Source of the DNA: Kingdonia uniflora
Lineage: Eukaryota; Streptophyta; Magnoliopsida; Ranunculales; Circaeasteraceae
Reading direction: 5' to 3'
Assembly (NCBI GenBank): GCA_014058105.1
Contig: JACGCM010000560.1
Location: 2,294,001-2,358,000, forward strand
DNA: 64,000 bases
The translations under genes and the position numbers were made by a program. Position 1 is the stretch's first letter; each line of letters begins with the position of its first letter. This document shows, piece after piece, positions 42,985 through 54,290 of the stretch. The notes under the pieces were generated by a model, which was given only the letters and a program-made list of their open reading frames with translations, was not told the DNA's origin and did no database searches.

Positions 42985-44428
42985 TACCTTAGTCTTTTCC
43001 AACAGTGTTAAATACGCATTTAAGGAAGTTTTTCTCTTCTTAGATCATCTCGATATATGTGCCACTGTTTTCCCACTTTTGACCACTATCAGTCGATGAT
43101 CACTAGTGATTTTCCTTGTACTGGCGACGATTGTCAGTGAGTAATGGTCGGAGTTGTCCATTTTTTTGGGATTTGCTTCATTTAACTTTGTCGGTGTGGT
43201 TCTTATGCCATTTTATCTCTAATTTGGCTCTTTTCTTGCCAAATTGACTTCAGTAGAGTGAAGAACTTGAAAATGAGGAATAAGCAATAATTAGATAAAA
43301 AGGTCTCAGGATGGTAAAAAAATACCTGTGAAAATGGCTTAAGTTCTGCATAAAAACGTGCTTATCAATACTTGTTCTATTAGCCCATTTAAACATCTGG
43401 GGATTCTCAAGCGCGCCCCATTAATATGTAAAATACATAATATACTCCCAATTTAATTAAGTAATTTAATTAAGTTAAAGGGTATTAAAAGGAAGAAAAT
43501 TATAAATATGACGCATCAGGACTTGTTTACAAAATACAAATATCATGCCCTCTCCAATTATAAGCAGATTTCTTTTAATTTTACCGAACTTGCCTCACAT
43601 ACTACTACCAAACCGGCCTCATTAGGGGCGGGGCGGGGTGGGGTGGGGTGGGTTAAATTCCTAACTGAATTTACAATGAGGAGATCTACTAGTACTAATG
43701 TAGCTCAGTGAGTCTATAGTGTATGCTCCCGAGCCATAACTTCTTAGCAATAGTTTGCTCGGAACAGGCTCTTCGAGCCGTTTAATGAGGACCCTTCATC
43801 ATTTGAGATTAACGTAGCAGATTAAGCCAGGCGAATAGGTACAATTCGTTGACTTAAGGCTGACGTCATCAGGCCTCGAAAGTCAACAAATACAACTACT
43901 ACAAATGACTGTTATACCCTTATGTACTTAATTATTTCCAAACCATAAAAGATTTTCTCTAAGCTGCCGTTATCTTACTACTTTAAAGGAGGCTAGGGTG
44001 AGCCAACAATGTCGGCTCACCCAAGCTAAGATTCATCCACAACATTTCTTCTAGATTTGCTCTTTTATGCCATTCAAGACTACTCTACAAGGACAAAATT
44101 TTAACCCTTTAAGTTTGCTAATGGACCCACTAGATGTGATATGGATTTGTAGTGGGTGGGGTTTTTTTAATGGTTGGGTGGGCTTTGTACAAATGGTTGG
44201 GTGGGCCTGATAACATAAAACAAAGCTAGATTTGGACTTGACAGTTTTTAACAGTTGAGAGATTGGTGGTGTATGGTAATGGATCGAAATCGTATAGTTT
44301 ATTGTTTATAAAAAGTTTAATAGATTTAAAGACCAGTGTTGCCCTTTTGCATGCTTTTACTGCAGTTTTGTGTAAAGATTAAATTTTTGCAAAATCATAC
44401 CCAACCTTCAAAAGATAGTCCCAAAATC
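42985..44428. other. No gene recognised; G-rich tract and a hairpin
   Basis: Contains a G-rich tract at about 43625-43652 (GGGGCGGGGCGGGGTGGGGT and beyond) that could fold as a G-quadruplex, and a perfect 9-bp inverted repeat GGGTGAGCC / GGCTCACCC with a 9-base loop at about 43994-44020. No coding sequence seen. Confidence 0.5.
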
Positions 44429-44668
44429 TGTTATAACCTGGGTCTAACCCAAGTTAGAAGGGTTTGGAAGCCCGCATATTGAAGCCCAAAAGACTATTTA
44501 GTTATTAATTAGGGTAGTTAATTGGTTATAGAGAGGCACCCCTTAGGGCCCATAAATATGTAATAAGGACCCTAGTTGGTCCAAACGTTTTCATTCAATA
44601 GAGACTCTCGTTCTTTTTCACCCATCTTTTCTCACCCTCTTTCCACTGAGTTATATTGGATTACAACA
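44429..44668 (+). repeat. 5' LTR of copia D (240 bp)
   Basis: Starts TGTTATAACCTGGG and ends GGATTACAACA. It contains a CATAAATATG TATA-like motif near 44551. No second LTR is present. Boundaries rest on TG..CA ends and on the adjacent primer-binding motif. Confidence 0.65.
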
Positions 44669-44684
44669 CGTTATCAGTACTCGG
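44669..44684 (+). promoter_or_regulatory. Primer-binding region of copia D
   Basis: CGTTATCAGTACTCGG follows the LTR end. Element E has the related AATTATCAACACTG in the same place. Confidence 0.6.
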
Positions 44685-45256
44685 ATTACTCCAAGGAATG
44701 CACTAAGGAGGAGATTGATCTTGATTAAAGGGCATAGATTGTAAGGAATCTTCTGGGGATCTTCTTCCCCTATCCTATTGTGAATAAAAATTTCACTTTT
44801 TTTGATTTTTAGACCAAATCACATGCAAATGTGGTCTCCACATATGGACTCAAAATTTTCTTGGGAAACCATTTTTTATACATTTTTTTTATTCCTTGTG
44901 ATTTTCAGAAACCGGATTGGTGAGTTTCTCGTTAACAAAATCAAAATCGGAGTCGCGGCGCTAAAACCACGGCTTCGACAACCAATATTTTGTGTTATGG
45001 TAGCACCAAAACCCCCCGCCCTAGAGTAAACCACAAAATCGGATCGAGGGGATACATTGGACACCCCACCGATGCAAAAATCGATGGTGTCGATGTCGTC
45101 TCCCCACCGTTGAAAAATGTCGACAGAAATTGAATTCCACCAGCAAGAAAAATTCGTAAAAATCCCAAAGTTTTGATTCGTACCAACGCCAAAAACAACA
45201 TCAATCGACGCCGATTTTGATTGGTTTTCTTCATACTGTTTCAAAATATAAACATA

Positions 45257-45301
45257 GGGTGTGATCCGGTGCTTCGCACCGCACCACATAGGATCACACC
45301 C
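45257..45301 (+). other. Nested hairpin in the copia D leader
   Basis: GGGTGTGATCC (45257-45267) pairs perfectly with GGATCACACCC (45291-45301). Inside it, GGTGC-TTC-GCACC forms a second perfect stem. The structure lies in the untranslated leader between the primer-binding site and gag. Confidence 0.7.
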
Positions 45302-46295
45302 CATATCCTTAACTGCCACCGATTCAAAAAATAATAATATTTTAGACACCGACACCTTTTGCTGTCAATTACAACACGTGTTAGGTTATTAGAAAAGGAA
45401 AACAAAAAATTTATTTAAATTTTTGAAAGAAATAAGAAAAGGAAAAAACAATGCCATAACAGTTTGACCCTATTTATTTATTTATTTTTTTCAATTTTTT
45501 TTCAAAATAAAAGAATATATGTCATGAAAATGATATCACATGGGCATACATGTGCCCCATGACATTAGCATAATGCTAGATGTATGTGAGGTCCCATGCG
45601 AGGATAAAATGGTCATGTGCAATGATGTACACATGGGTGAGTGGACACAGGTACAATGCCTCAGGCCCATGTACACTAAATGAATGTCGTATGTGACAAA
45701 AATATGGCATATGATCAATTATTTTTGGCACGACCAAAAATAAAAGTCAACCATGGTCAACCTGACCCAGAGATGACTTTGACTTCGACTTTAGACCAAC
45801 CGAGACTGGTTTAAGTGAATCTGGAATAAGCCTTTAGGCCCACTACCGATCCACATATGATTAATTTCAGCGAAAACTCATAGAAAATTTATAGAAAATA
45901 ATGTTAATTCACAAAAAATCTTAGAAAAATCGTGAAACCTTATACTATATCATAGACGTGACCCCTATTTTCAAAAAATTAATGATGCTTAGTTTATGCA
46001 TATTTACAAAATTACCTGATTTGATTTTAAAAATTAAATACGTTGTTGTATGCTATATAGTATTAGTTATATACTATACGAGCATGTTATGTATCACACC
46101 CCATTCCAATGATATAAACCCCAGCTTGGTATATTGATACTAGACATAACACAGACCAGTAATCTGCAAATTACTTAACATATTACAAAAATGTCATTCA
46201 AGTTTAGGAAAACTATATACAAAAATGGTATGGTGATTAATATTTAGAGTTATTGTTTCACATACTGCTAAAATAAGTTCCATATACACCAACAA

Positions 46296-47338
46296 ATGGC
46301 TCGTATATCAAACGTAATGTTCACCCCATTAAGCTTGTCTGGGGACAATTATCTCACATGGGTTATTGATGCACATATGCTTCTTACTATTGAATCCATG
46401 CAGTCAGCCATTGAGAAACCCAAACCTATGACACTTCTTCTTGAGGATGCCATTGAGGATGAGATTAATGCAGCCAAGGAAAATGTTTCGAATAAAGAGC
46501 ATTAACAGACACCAATCAAGGATAAAGCCATGATTTTCCTTCGACATCACATATGTGATGGTTTTAAAGCTGAATATGTCTCACTTAATGATCCATATGA
46601 TATCTAGAATGCTATTAAAGATTGGTTGGACACTGAGAAAGCTATTCTGTTACCCAAGACAAAATTCTAATGGCTCAACTTGCAACTCCAAGACTTTAAG
46701 TTAATTTTTAACTACATCTCCGAAGTCTACAGGATCACAACCATAATAAAATTATATGGTAAAAATGTTACAGACAGTGACATGTTTAAAAAGACTCTCA
46801 CCACATTACATGCCCCCAATGTTATACTATAATAACGGTATCAAGCACAATAGTATGAGTGCTAAACAAACCTTATCACTGTTTTTCTCATTGCTGAGCT
46901 GAACAATGATTTTCCTCTGCACATCCATGAAAGGTACCCTACTGGGAGTGTACCACTGCCAGAAACAAATGAGGTAGTTGCAACTTGTTTTAAAGTAGGA
47001 AAGGGCAATCTCTCTAAGAGACACCCACATAGGGAAACAATGGAATAAGTAGTCAAGGGACACCATAGGAAAGAATGGCAGAGGTGAGATAAGGAAAACT
47101 TGCCTAACCATCCACAAAGGTAAGTATAACACAAAGAATGGAGTACAACAAGTGTGGATGAGTTGGTCACTGGGCGTGCAACTGTCGATCTTCAAAGGCA
47201 GCAGTGGAACGTTATCAACACTTCATGAATAAATGCCTTGAAGCACATATGGCATATGTGGACAACAACGATACTTCAACGGAAGTTTCTAACTTCTTTG
47301 AAGACCATAACGTGCCCGGACCATCAACCCGCGGGTAA
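46296..47338 (+). pseudogene. gag of copia D
   Basis: The copia Gag forms the particle around element RNA. Start ATG 46296 gives MARISNVMFTPLSLSGDNYL then TW, the N-terminal signature of plant copia Gag. After the stop at 46503 the frame continues through several stops and shifts to a CCHC knuckle (about 47148-47190, C-x2-CG-x2-GHW-x4-C with one stop) and an acidic tail SNFFEDHN, ending TAA at 47336-47338. It is not functional. Confidence 0.75.
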
Positions 47339-47500
47339 CCTTGTTTTAGTACATTGTATTAGTATTTCTGCTTAATAGTTGTATTGTAAGATATTGAGGG
47401 CAAGTTCATGTAAAACCATATTATTATGAATAAAATGCACTTTATCTATTATCCATTATCTAGTATTTCCGTTTAAGTAGTAATCTTATATAGACCATAA
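47339..47500. other. gag-pol spacer of copia D
   Basis: 162 bp of AT-rich non-coding DNA between the gag stop and the pol ATG at 47501. Element E has a similarly placed spacer (52736-53004). Confidence 0.55.
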
Positions 47501-49604
47501 ATGGGTCTATATGATTTTCATGATACTATTAACAATTTCGGGGAACCATGTCTTGTAGACAGTGGCACTACTCATTCAATATTCCACAAGAAGGAATATG
47601 TTATTCCTATTCAATATTCCACAATAAGGAATATTTTATAAGCATGACCTCAGAAGGTCGTAATATCGATATTATCGCTGGTACAACCAACTTGATAGAG
47701 GGATCAGGCAAAGCTTGCATCATGTTCCCTATATGGACAATATTACATATCGAGAAAGCCTTATACTATAGTAAGTTCACAAGGAACTTACTCAGTTTAA
47801 AAAATATCCGCTAGAATGGATATCATATTAAACCCCATGAGTTAGAAGAAAAAGAATTTCTTCATATCACTTCTCTATCATGGATGGTCAAAGATATATC
47901 TTGGAATGACTGCCTAGTCTATCCAGTGGTATCTTCTAGACATACATGCACATCATTGAATCTTATGCAATAACTAATTTCAAGATTAGTAATAAGAACA
48001 TATACCGTATCAGGCATGATCGTTTGGGACATTTTGGATCCACAATGGTATGCCGAATTGTTAATAACTCAATTGGACACCTACTATGAGGTCGTAAGAT
48101 CCATTTGTTTAAAGATAATCCATGCATCTCATGTTCACAAGGGAAACTTGCAACTAGACCATTAGTAACCAAAGTAGGAAGAAAATCACCCATTTTCATC
48201 AACGGATGCAAGGTGATATCTGCGGACCAATCCACCCAGCAAGTGGACCATTCCATTATTTTATGGTTTTAATTGACGTATCATGTCACTGGTCACAACT
48301 AATAGGCTTGCGAGTATACATTCCTGATTTCCCTATTAAGTCTATACGATTGGATGGAGTTGAAGAATTTACTTCTCAAACATTCAATAAGTATTGTACA
48401 TAAATAGGAATAGACCTTGATCATTCCATTCCCCACGTACATATACAAAATGGTTTAGCATAGTCATTTATAAAACAATTATAGATAATCACAAGACCTC
48501 TGTTGATGAAAACTTAACTACCGATCTCTGCTTGGGGTCATGGAATTTTGCATACAACAAACCTCATTTGATTAAGACCAACAACTTACCATCAATACTT
48601 ACCAATGCAATTATTGACTGGGTATCAACCAAATATCTCCCATTTAGGCACATTTAGATGTGCAGTACATATTCCTATTACCTCACTACAAAGAATAAAA
48701 ATGGGACAGCAATAACGCCTGAGAGTGTACGTAGGTTATAATTCACCATTAATCATTTGATTTTTGAAACCTAATATGAGCAATATGTTTATTGCATATT
48801 TTACAGATTGTCACTTTGATGAGATAGTTTTCTTTCCATTAGGGAATACTAAGACAAAAGTACGGTGCGATGTTCCAGATGTTAAAATCTTATGGAATAC
48901 ACCACAACTCTCTCATCAAGGTCCATTAAACTCCCAAAGTAACAAAGAGGCTTCTAAACTACTACACCTACACAGGATACGACTTGAACTAACCGAGGCA
49001 TTAAATTATGCATCCAAAGTAACAAAGTTACACATACCTACTAGGAATGTACCAGTGCGTGTTAAGATACCAGTAGCGGTATCTACACCTATTCCAACAA
49101 ATGATTCAAAGCTTAAACATGGATATGGTAAACCTAAAAAGACCCTGGTGAACACTAATCGGATAGTGCCTCCTTCTAAGAAGCTATAAAAGGCTTCTAC
49201 TGGACGTTTATCAAAATGTTTTAAAGGATCGTAGACTAATGGTATGGCTAAAGTCACAAAAGGACTAAAACAATCGACTAGTAGTGTAGTCGGTATGAAG
49301 AGACAGCCCATAATACTAATAACATATATCTAGGTACTTGCAGCTACCGAATCAGTTGTACCCGCCGATAATACACAATAAGAATTGACCCAAATCGAGG
49401 CAAATACATAAGTCGCTAACCTAGAGGTTTCTACATTTTATGTCTTGCCAGAAAGAGAACAACTTGATCGAACAAAAGTTGTTATCGACAACAAATTAAC
49501 ATACGCAGTCGCTCTCTCCATTTTGGACAAGGATCCTGCTCCAAAAGCTATTACTAAATGTCAGCAATGAAAAGATTGGTTGTCTTAGGAATTAGCGATC
49601 AAAG
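47501..49604 (+). pseudogene. pol of copia D: protease, integrase, start of reverse transcriptase
   Basis: From ATG 47501 (MGL) the frame reaches CLVDSGTTHS, the intact protease triad DSG. GAG-pre-integrase remains (HFGSTMV..SCSQGKLAT) lie near 48010-48150. Integrase core: QGDICGPIHP and VLIDVSCHW with the first Asp, then IRLDGVEEFTS with the second Asp. The catalytic Glu codon in NGLA-x-SFIKQ is a TAG stop. After YVGYNSP and DCHFDEIVFFPLG the linker continues to 49189, then degenerates to AITKCQQ..W..ELAIKEK, the first residues of copia reverse transcriptase, where homology ends. Confidence 0.8.
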
Positions 49605-50060
49605 AAAAACAATATCTTACTTCGTGCAAAATATCTGTAATTAGGGTTTTTGTTAGTTGTTTTCCCTCCGATCACTAGATTATTAAGTATAAAAGCCGCA
49701 TTATCTTCTCATACCCCCTAACCTCCAACAAGAGAAGAGGCAAAGAGATATCTCTAATCCCTTGATATCATGGCGATTTCATTCATCAGTCAAACCCTTT
49801 TTACTAAACCCTTTTTGGGTTAGGGCTAAAGTTGAATTTCAAAGAAAAATAATATCTTACCTCGTGCAAAATATCTGTAATTAGGGTTTTTGTCAGTTGT
49901 TTTCCCTCCGATCACCAGATTATTAAGTATAAAAGCCGCATTATCTTCTCATACCCCCTAACACCCAACAAGAGAAGAGGCAAAGAGATATCTTTAATCC
50001 TTTGATATCATGGCGATTTCATTCATCAGTCAAACCCCTTTTACTAAACCATTCTTAACT
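49601..50060. repeat. 240-bp tandem duplication containing the MORF leader and start
   Basis: 49601-49840 and 49841-50060 are near-identical with a period of exactly 240 bp (AAAGAAAAAC/T, AATATCTTAC at both starts; ATG at 49770 and 50010). About five differences were seen in the first 150 bp. The first unit begins where the copia D sequence ends. Confidence 0.92.
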
Positions 50061-50414
50061 TTCTTCATCTCACGATCTTTGTCCTCCAATTCTCTTTCTC
50101 TATATATATATCTCTCTCTCTTTTTCTCTCTCTCGAGTTCCACGTTCTTCGTATCTCCTTCGTATTCAACCTCTCACCGAGTTATCTAGATTTACTATTT
50201 CTTGTATTGGTCAAAGAGGCTTTTTATCTCTTTCAACTTCACTGATTGATCCTTCGCTAAGCTTGGACGCTATTCATGTACATATGAAAGAGATGTTGAT
50301 CTATGGGTGCGATTATATGCATTGGCATATTACAATAGAGAAACCTCAAGGGGAACCCCCTAGAGATGAAATCATTAATACTTATATCCAAACATTCATG
50401 AAAGTGGTCAGAAG
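50010..50414 (+). pseudogene. MORF/RIP-type organellar RNA-editing factor, exon 1 fragment
   Basis: MORF/RIP proteins assist C-to-U RNA editing in plastids and mitochondria. From ATG 50010 the frame gives MAISFISQTPFTKPFLTFFI, a Ser-rich, acid-free transit-peptide-like leader. After a frameshift in the TA/TC microsatellite (50100-50135) it reads the rest of the presequence, then MLIYGCDYMHWHITIEKPQG and RDEIINTYIQTFMKVV. This matches the start of the conserved MORF domain (GCD.EHW...E.P.G.P.RDEIID.YI.T). Homology stops at AG|GTCTGA (50414/50415), the exon 1-intron 1 border expected for the family. The remaining exons are absent. The copy carries its upstream region and an intron border, so it is a genomic gene fragment. 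Confidence 0.75.
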
Positions 50415-50599
50415 GTCTGAATTTTAATTTTCTTTCTCCATTTTTTTTATACCTACTTGTTGCTGCGGGTGTGCAAACCCTTTTTAAGCGTACGCGAGTT
50501 CGTCTGTAACCATTAAGTATATATATTTTTAAATTGAGATTGTATTTCGTGGAGATATCCCCAAAACTGATTTTTGTTAGAATTTGTCATTGTTCAATT

Positions 50600-50835
50600 T
50601 GTTTGAAGTTGGGTCCACCCCAAAGTAGGGAACCCAACTGGGTTGGGGTGTCCTACTAGACTCTTAACAAGCCCAAATAATAATAGGGTTTATGGGGAGA
50701 ATTTGAGTGAAAGTATATAACCCAATAAAAGGTTAAGTCTTTGTAACCTTAGAGAAACAAATCAATCAATAATATTTCCACTCTTTTCTCATGTCTGTGT
50801 TACGATTATCTCATAGAATAGAGTAATATCCAACA
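50600..50835 (+). repeat. 5' LTR of copia E (236 bp)
   Basis: Starts TGTTTGAAGTTGGG and ends ATCCAACA. It is followed by AATTATCAACACTG, the likely primer-binding region (50836-50849). The same LTR type occurs at 17933-18163. Confidence 0.9.
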
Positions 50836-50849
50836 AATTATCAACACTG

Positions 50850-51768
50850 TGAAGAGCTAGTGGATTAGAAGGGATAAAAATTGCTCTCCAACAAGTATTT
50901 TCTGGGATTTTTTAGCGTTGTGAAGAAGTATATTTTACCAAATTTCATTTTTTATATATTATTTACATGATCAATCATATAGGATATAAAGATATGTGTT
51001 TGTGAATTAATATATATTTTTTTCAAAATTATTAGAGTTATTTTAGGGTTTTTTACCCTTGTAAAAATGCTATTTTCAAACTAAAATAAAGATCATTGTG
51101 CTTATCGGATTGATGCACTATTAATTTAGTTGCATAACTTGCTTTACAATAATCACGTCCATATATTACACGTCTCCGGGAGATGTTCCTGTTGCCGGCA
51201 AAATGGCATAGAAACTGGGCAATTAACGACCAATAACTAATTTTAAACGACATATTAGGTCATGCTGACGTCAGCTAGGTTTTGTTTATTTTTATTTATA
51301 TATATTATTTTAAAATATTATTATAACATCATGATGACATCATTTGATCCAGATCCATTTCTTGAAAACTTGACTTGGATAAGTCTTACTCCATAAATTA
51401 GGCATGATGTGGTTTACTGACGTGGCAGGGACTGGGTCCTACACGTGATAATGTATCAAGGACATGTAGAAGTGGGGCCTACACATACACTGTAGTAGTA
51501 ACACGTGTTACCATAGTGTGATGACAAATGGCAGTACGGTGCAGCGATACGTTGTATTGCTGTGTAGTGACACATGTCAGTACTATTGCTTGATACGTGT
51601 CAGACCAAGTTGAACTTGTCCATACCAGTCAACCCAGTCCAGGCCTTGACCCAGACCAAATGAGGCTAGTTCAGACTATAAAATGATTATGAATTATTTA
51701 TTTTATGTTATTCTAAGTACTATTATCAATCTATAATGCATTTAAAATGTTTATTTTTTTTATAATAG
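50850..51768. other. Leader region of copia E
   Basis: About 900 bp between the primer-binding region and gag with no coding sequence. The stretch 51420-51620 is rich in ACACGTG/CACGTG-like motifs (for example ACACGTGTTACC). Confidence 0.5.
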
Positions 51769-52735
51769 ATGTCTACAAAACCACGTTATATTGAATATGA
51801 ACCATTGCGGCTAGATGGTTCCAACTACCTTTCTTGGTGTACGGACATAAAACTCTATCTGAAAACAATAACCATATCAAAGTCGACTATTGCAGATAAC
51901 ACCATCTTTAAACCACTCAAAGCACTGGCCATGTTGGTTTTGTGTACTCACCTTCAACCGAAGTTAAAATTTGAGCATCTATGTTGTGGAGATCCATATG
52001 AGTTAGTGAGAAGCTTAAAGCATGAGTTATTGAGAAGCTTAAAGTAACGCTTTGGTCTCCAGTAGATCCTAAGGAAGTCAAAGAACTACAACCACTGGAG
52101 CAACATGAGGTTATGAGATTTCAAGACTGTAGCTGACTATAACTCAGCACTACAAAAAATTGTTTCGATGATGAGGCTCAGTAATGATTATGTTTTCGAG
52201 GGTGAGATATTGCATAAGACTCTCTCCATATTTCCATATTCATAGGATGCTCTCAGGGACCAGTATGTAAAATTAAAATTTAGTAGTCATGTAAGTCTGA
52301 TCAAACTCTTGCTCACTATACAATAAGAGAGAAATTTTTTTGTTAAGAAAAATAAGAGGCACCCCTAGGAGGAGGACACCCATTGCGCGGAAAACTTTAC
52401 CTAATGACAAAGACAATCAAGAATAGCGTTCTGGAAGTGCAAATATGACTGAAAGCAGGAATCGGGGACTCCTGGGCCCTTAGAAGAGTAACAGGTTTAA
52501 AAAGGTTGGTAAACCACAAAAATCAAAGAAGATCAAGAAGCCAGATTACGAATCTCCTTGCTTGAGATGTGGGGCTGCTGGACACTAGGTACGAGATTGC
52601 AGGGTTTCTAAAGTCAGCAAAGTTCAAGCTAGCCACATCACCACTAATATAACTTCAATGGCTATGAAGTTTGCAACGTCAGACTTTTTTGACGATACTG
52701 ATCCGACATGGATCAATATATGGAGTAATCAGTAG
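51769..52735 (+). pseudogene. gag of copia E
   Basis: ATG 51769 starts MSTKPRYIEYEPLRLDGSNY then LSWCTDIKLYL, the copia Gag N-terminus. A frameshift follows 52047. The downstream part contains a basic segment and the knuckle CLRCGAAGH-x-VRDC (one stop, about 52558-52600), then an acidic tail SDFFDDTDP before TAG at 52733-52735. Several stops make it inactive. Confidence 0.75.
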
Positions 52736-53004
52736 TGATATCCTAGTAGATATGTGATGTCACAGTAGAGAACACTAGTAGTTTCTTTTCATGCGAAGAC
52801 TTAATTTACTCTTTGTTAATATTCTTTTTGATTATGTTAAGAACATATCATTTATGTTTCAATAAAGTACTCATGACAGACATTTAGTATTAATTTGTAA
52901 GATTTTCATTTTGTTATAAATTGTGATTATACAAATTATTGCTTAGAATAGTAGTTAATTTGTTATATATATAATTCTTAATCTGCTATATATAAAGGTA
53001 GCCC
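52736..53004. other. gag-pol spacer of copia E
   Basis: 269 bp of very AT-rich DNA with stops in all frames between gag and the pol ATG at 53005. Comparable to the spacer of copia D. Confidence 0.55.
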
Positions 53005-54290
53005 ATGGGTCTTTCTGCCCATAAAACACTAATTGATAATAGGAAGAGTCGCGACACATGTCTTGTTGACAGTAGTACCACGCATTTGATCCTTCAAGAT
53101 AAACGGTATTTCTTGAACTTGACCGCGTATGTTACGGACATTCAAACTGTTACTGATTCAACCAGTATCATAAAGTGCTCGGGAAGTGCTACACTATTGC
53201 TCCCTAACTGTACAATATTGAGTATTAAGACTGTGTTATTTGCTAGTAAATGTCCAGTGAATTTATTAAGTTTTAGGGACATACACGATAATTGTTATCA
53301 AGTCAAAATGATAGGAAATGATGGGAATCAAATTCTATGCATCACCTATTCATCTAATGCTCAAAAACTTATACTGGAACACTGTCTAATGTATTCTTCA
53401 GGGTTTTATTCTACTACCTTTATTCATGAAAAAACATATGCAATCACTATTTTTTCTTCGTAATAAGAGAAAACATTTAGGATTTGGTGTGACCGTTTTG
53501 GACATCATAGAAAAATGAATAATGAGGAAAATTATCAATAGTACCTCTAAACATTTACTTATGGAAGAGAAGATCTAAATATTATAAGATTGCCCAATGT
53601 AACGCCTGCTCTCAGGGAAAGCTTATAGTCCAACCTTGTAGACCAATGAGGAGTTGGAGAATCCAGCCTTTCTCTAACATATCCATGAAGACATGTGGAT
53701 CTATCTATCCACATAGTGGTCCGTTCAAATACTATATGATCTTAATTGATGCATCTATGAGATGGTTAGCCGTTTGCCTATAATCATCTGAGAATATGGC
53801 ATTTCCACAGTTGTTTGTCTAGATTATCCAACTGTAGGCTTTTTCCCAGATTACCCAATCAAATCTGTGAAATTTGATGGCGATGACGAGTTTACCTCAA
53901 AGGATTTTGGTGAATATTGTGCGGCTAATGGGATAGATGTCGAACATCCTGTCCCCATGTCCATGCCGAAAATAGGATGACAGAGAATCTAATCAAACAA
54001 TTATAGTTAATCGCTAGGACACTGTTATTTTGATCTTAGCTTTCGGTCACTGCGTGGGGCCATACAATTATGCATGTTGCCATCCTAATTAGAATTCATC
54101 CAACAAAAAATAATTAATAGTCCCCATTGCAACTAATAACTGGGTCAGAACTTGGTGCTGCCCATCTTCGAACATTTGGATATTCCGTATATGTGCCAAT
54201 TGTACCACTACAACGTGCGAAGATGGGACCCCAACATTGGCTCGGTATCTATGTGGGTTACAATTCACCATCTATTATTCGGTACTTGGA
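53005..54290 (+). pseudogene. Protease and integrase of copia E
   Basis: The open frame 53005-53463 begins MGL and contains CLVDSSTTHLILQDKRYF (protease triad DSG changed to DSS), then NLLSFRDIHDN. After frameshifts the GAG-pre-integrase CSQGKL-like block and integrase follow: VKFDGDDEFTSKDF holds the second Asp, and TENLIKQL holds the Glu. The integrase end reads GIYVGYNSPSIIRYLE at about 54286. It is then joined directly to RNase H sequence. Inactive. Confidence 0.75.

Larger units (their letters stand above)
44429..49604 (+). mobile_element. Ty1/copia element D, truncated in reverse transcriptase
   Basis: A 5' LTR (44429-44668) is followed by a primer-binding motif, a 1.6-kb leader, gag (46296-47338), a spacer, protease, GAG-pre-integrase, integrase and the first residues of reverse transcriptase. 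The protease-integrase-RT order is that of Ty1/copia. Homology stops at about 49604, at the edge of a 240-bp duplication. RT core, RNase H and 3' LTR are missing. Frames are broken in many places. Confidence 0.8.

Noticed and set aside
43994..44024. Hairpin followed by CTAA as a Helitron 3' end
   Set aside because: The distance from hairpin to CTAA is only three bases and the next base is G, not T; no matching 5' TC end was found.
44876..45355. Minus-strand frame of 159 codons in the copia D leader
   Set aside because: It crosses the leader hairpin, has no recognisable similarity, and lies antisense in an untranslated region; open by chance or by GC-rich composition.
49770..49830. First copy of the MORF start as a separate small gene
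   Set aside because: It runs into a stop after about 17 codons (TTTTTGGGTTAG region) and is simply the first unit of the tandem duplication.
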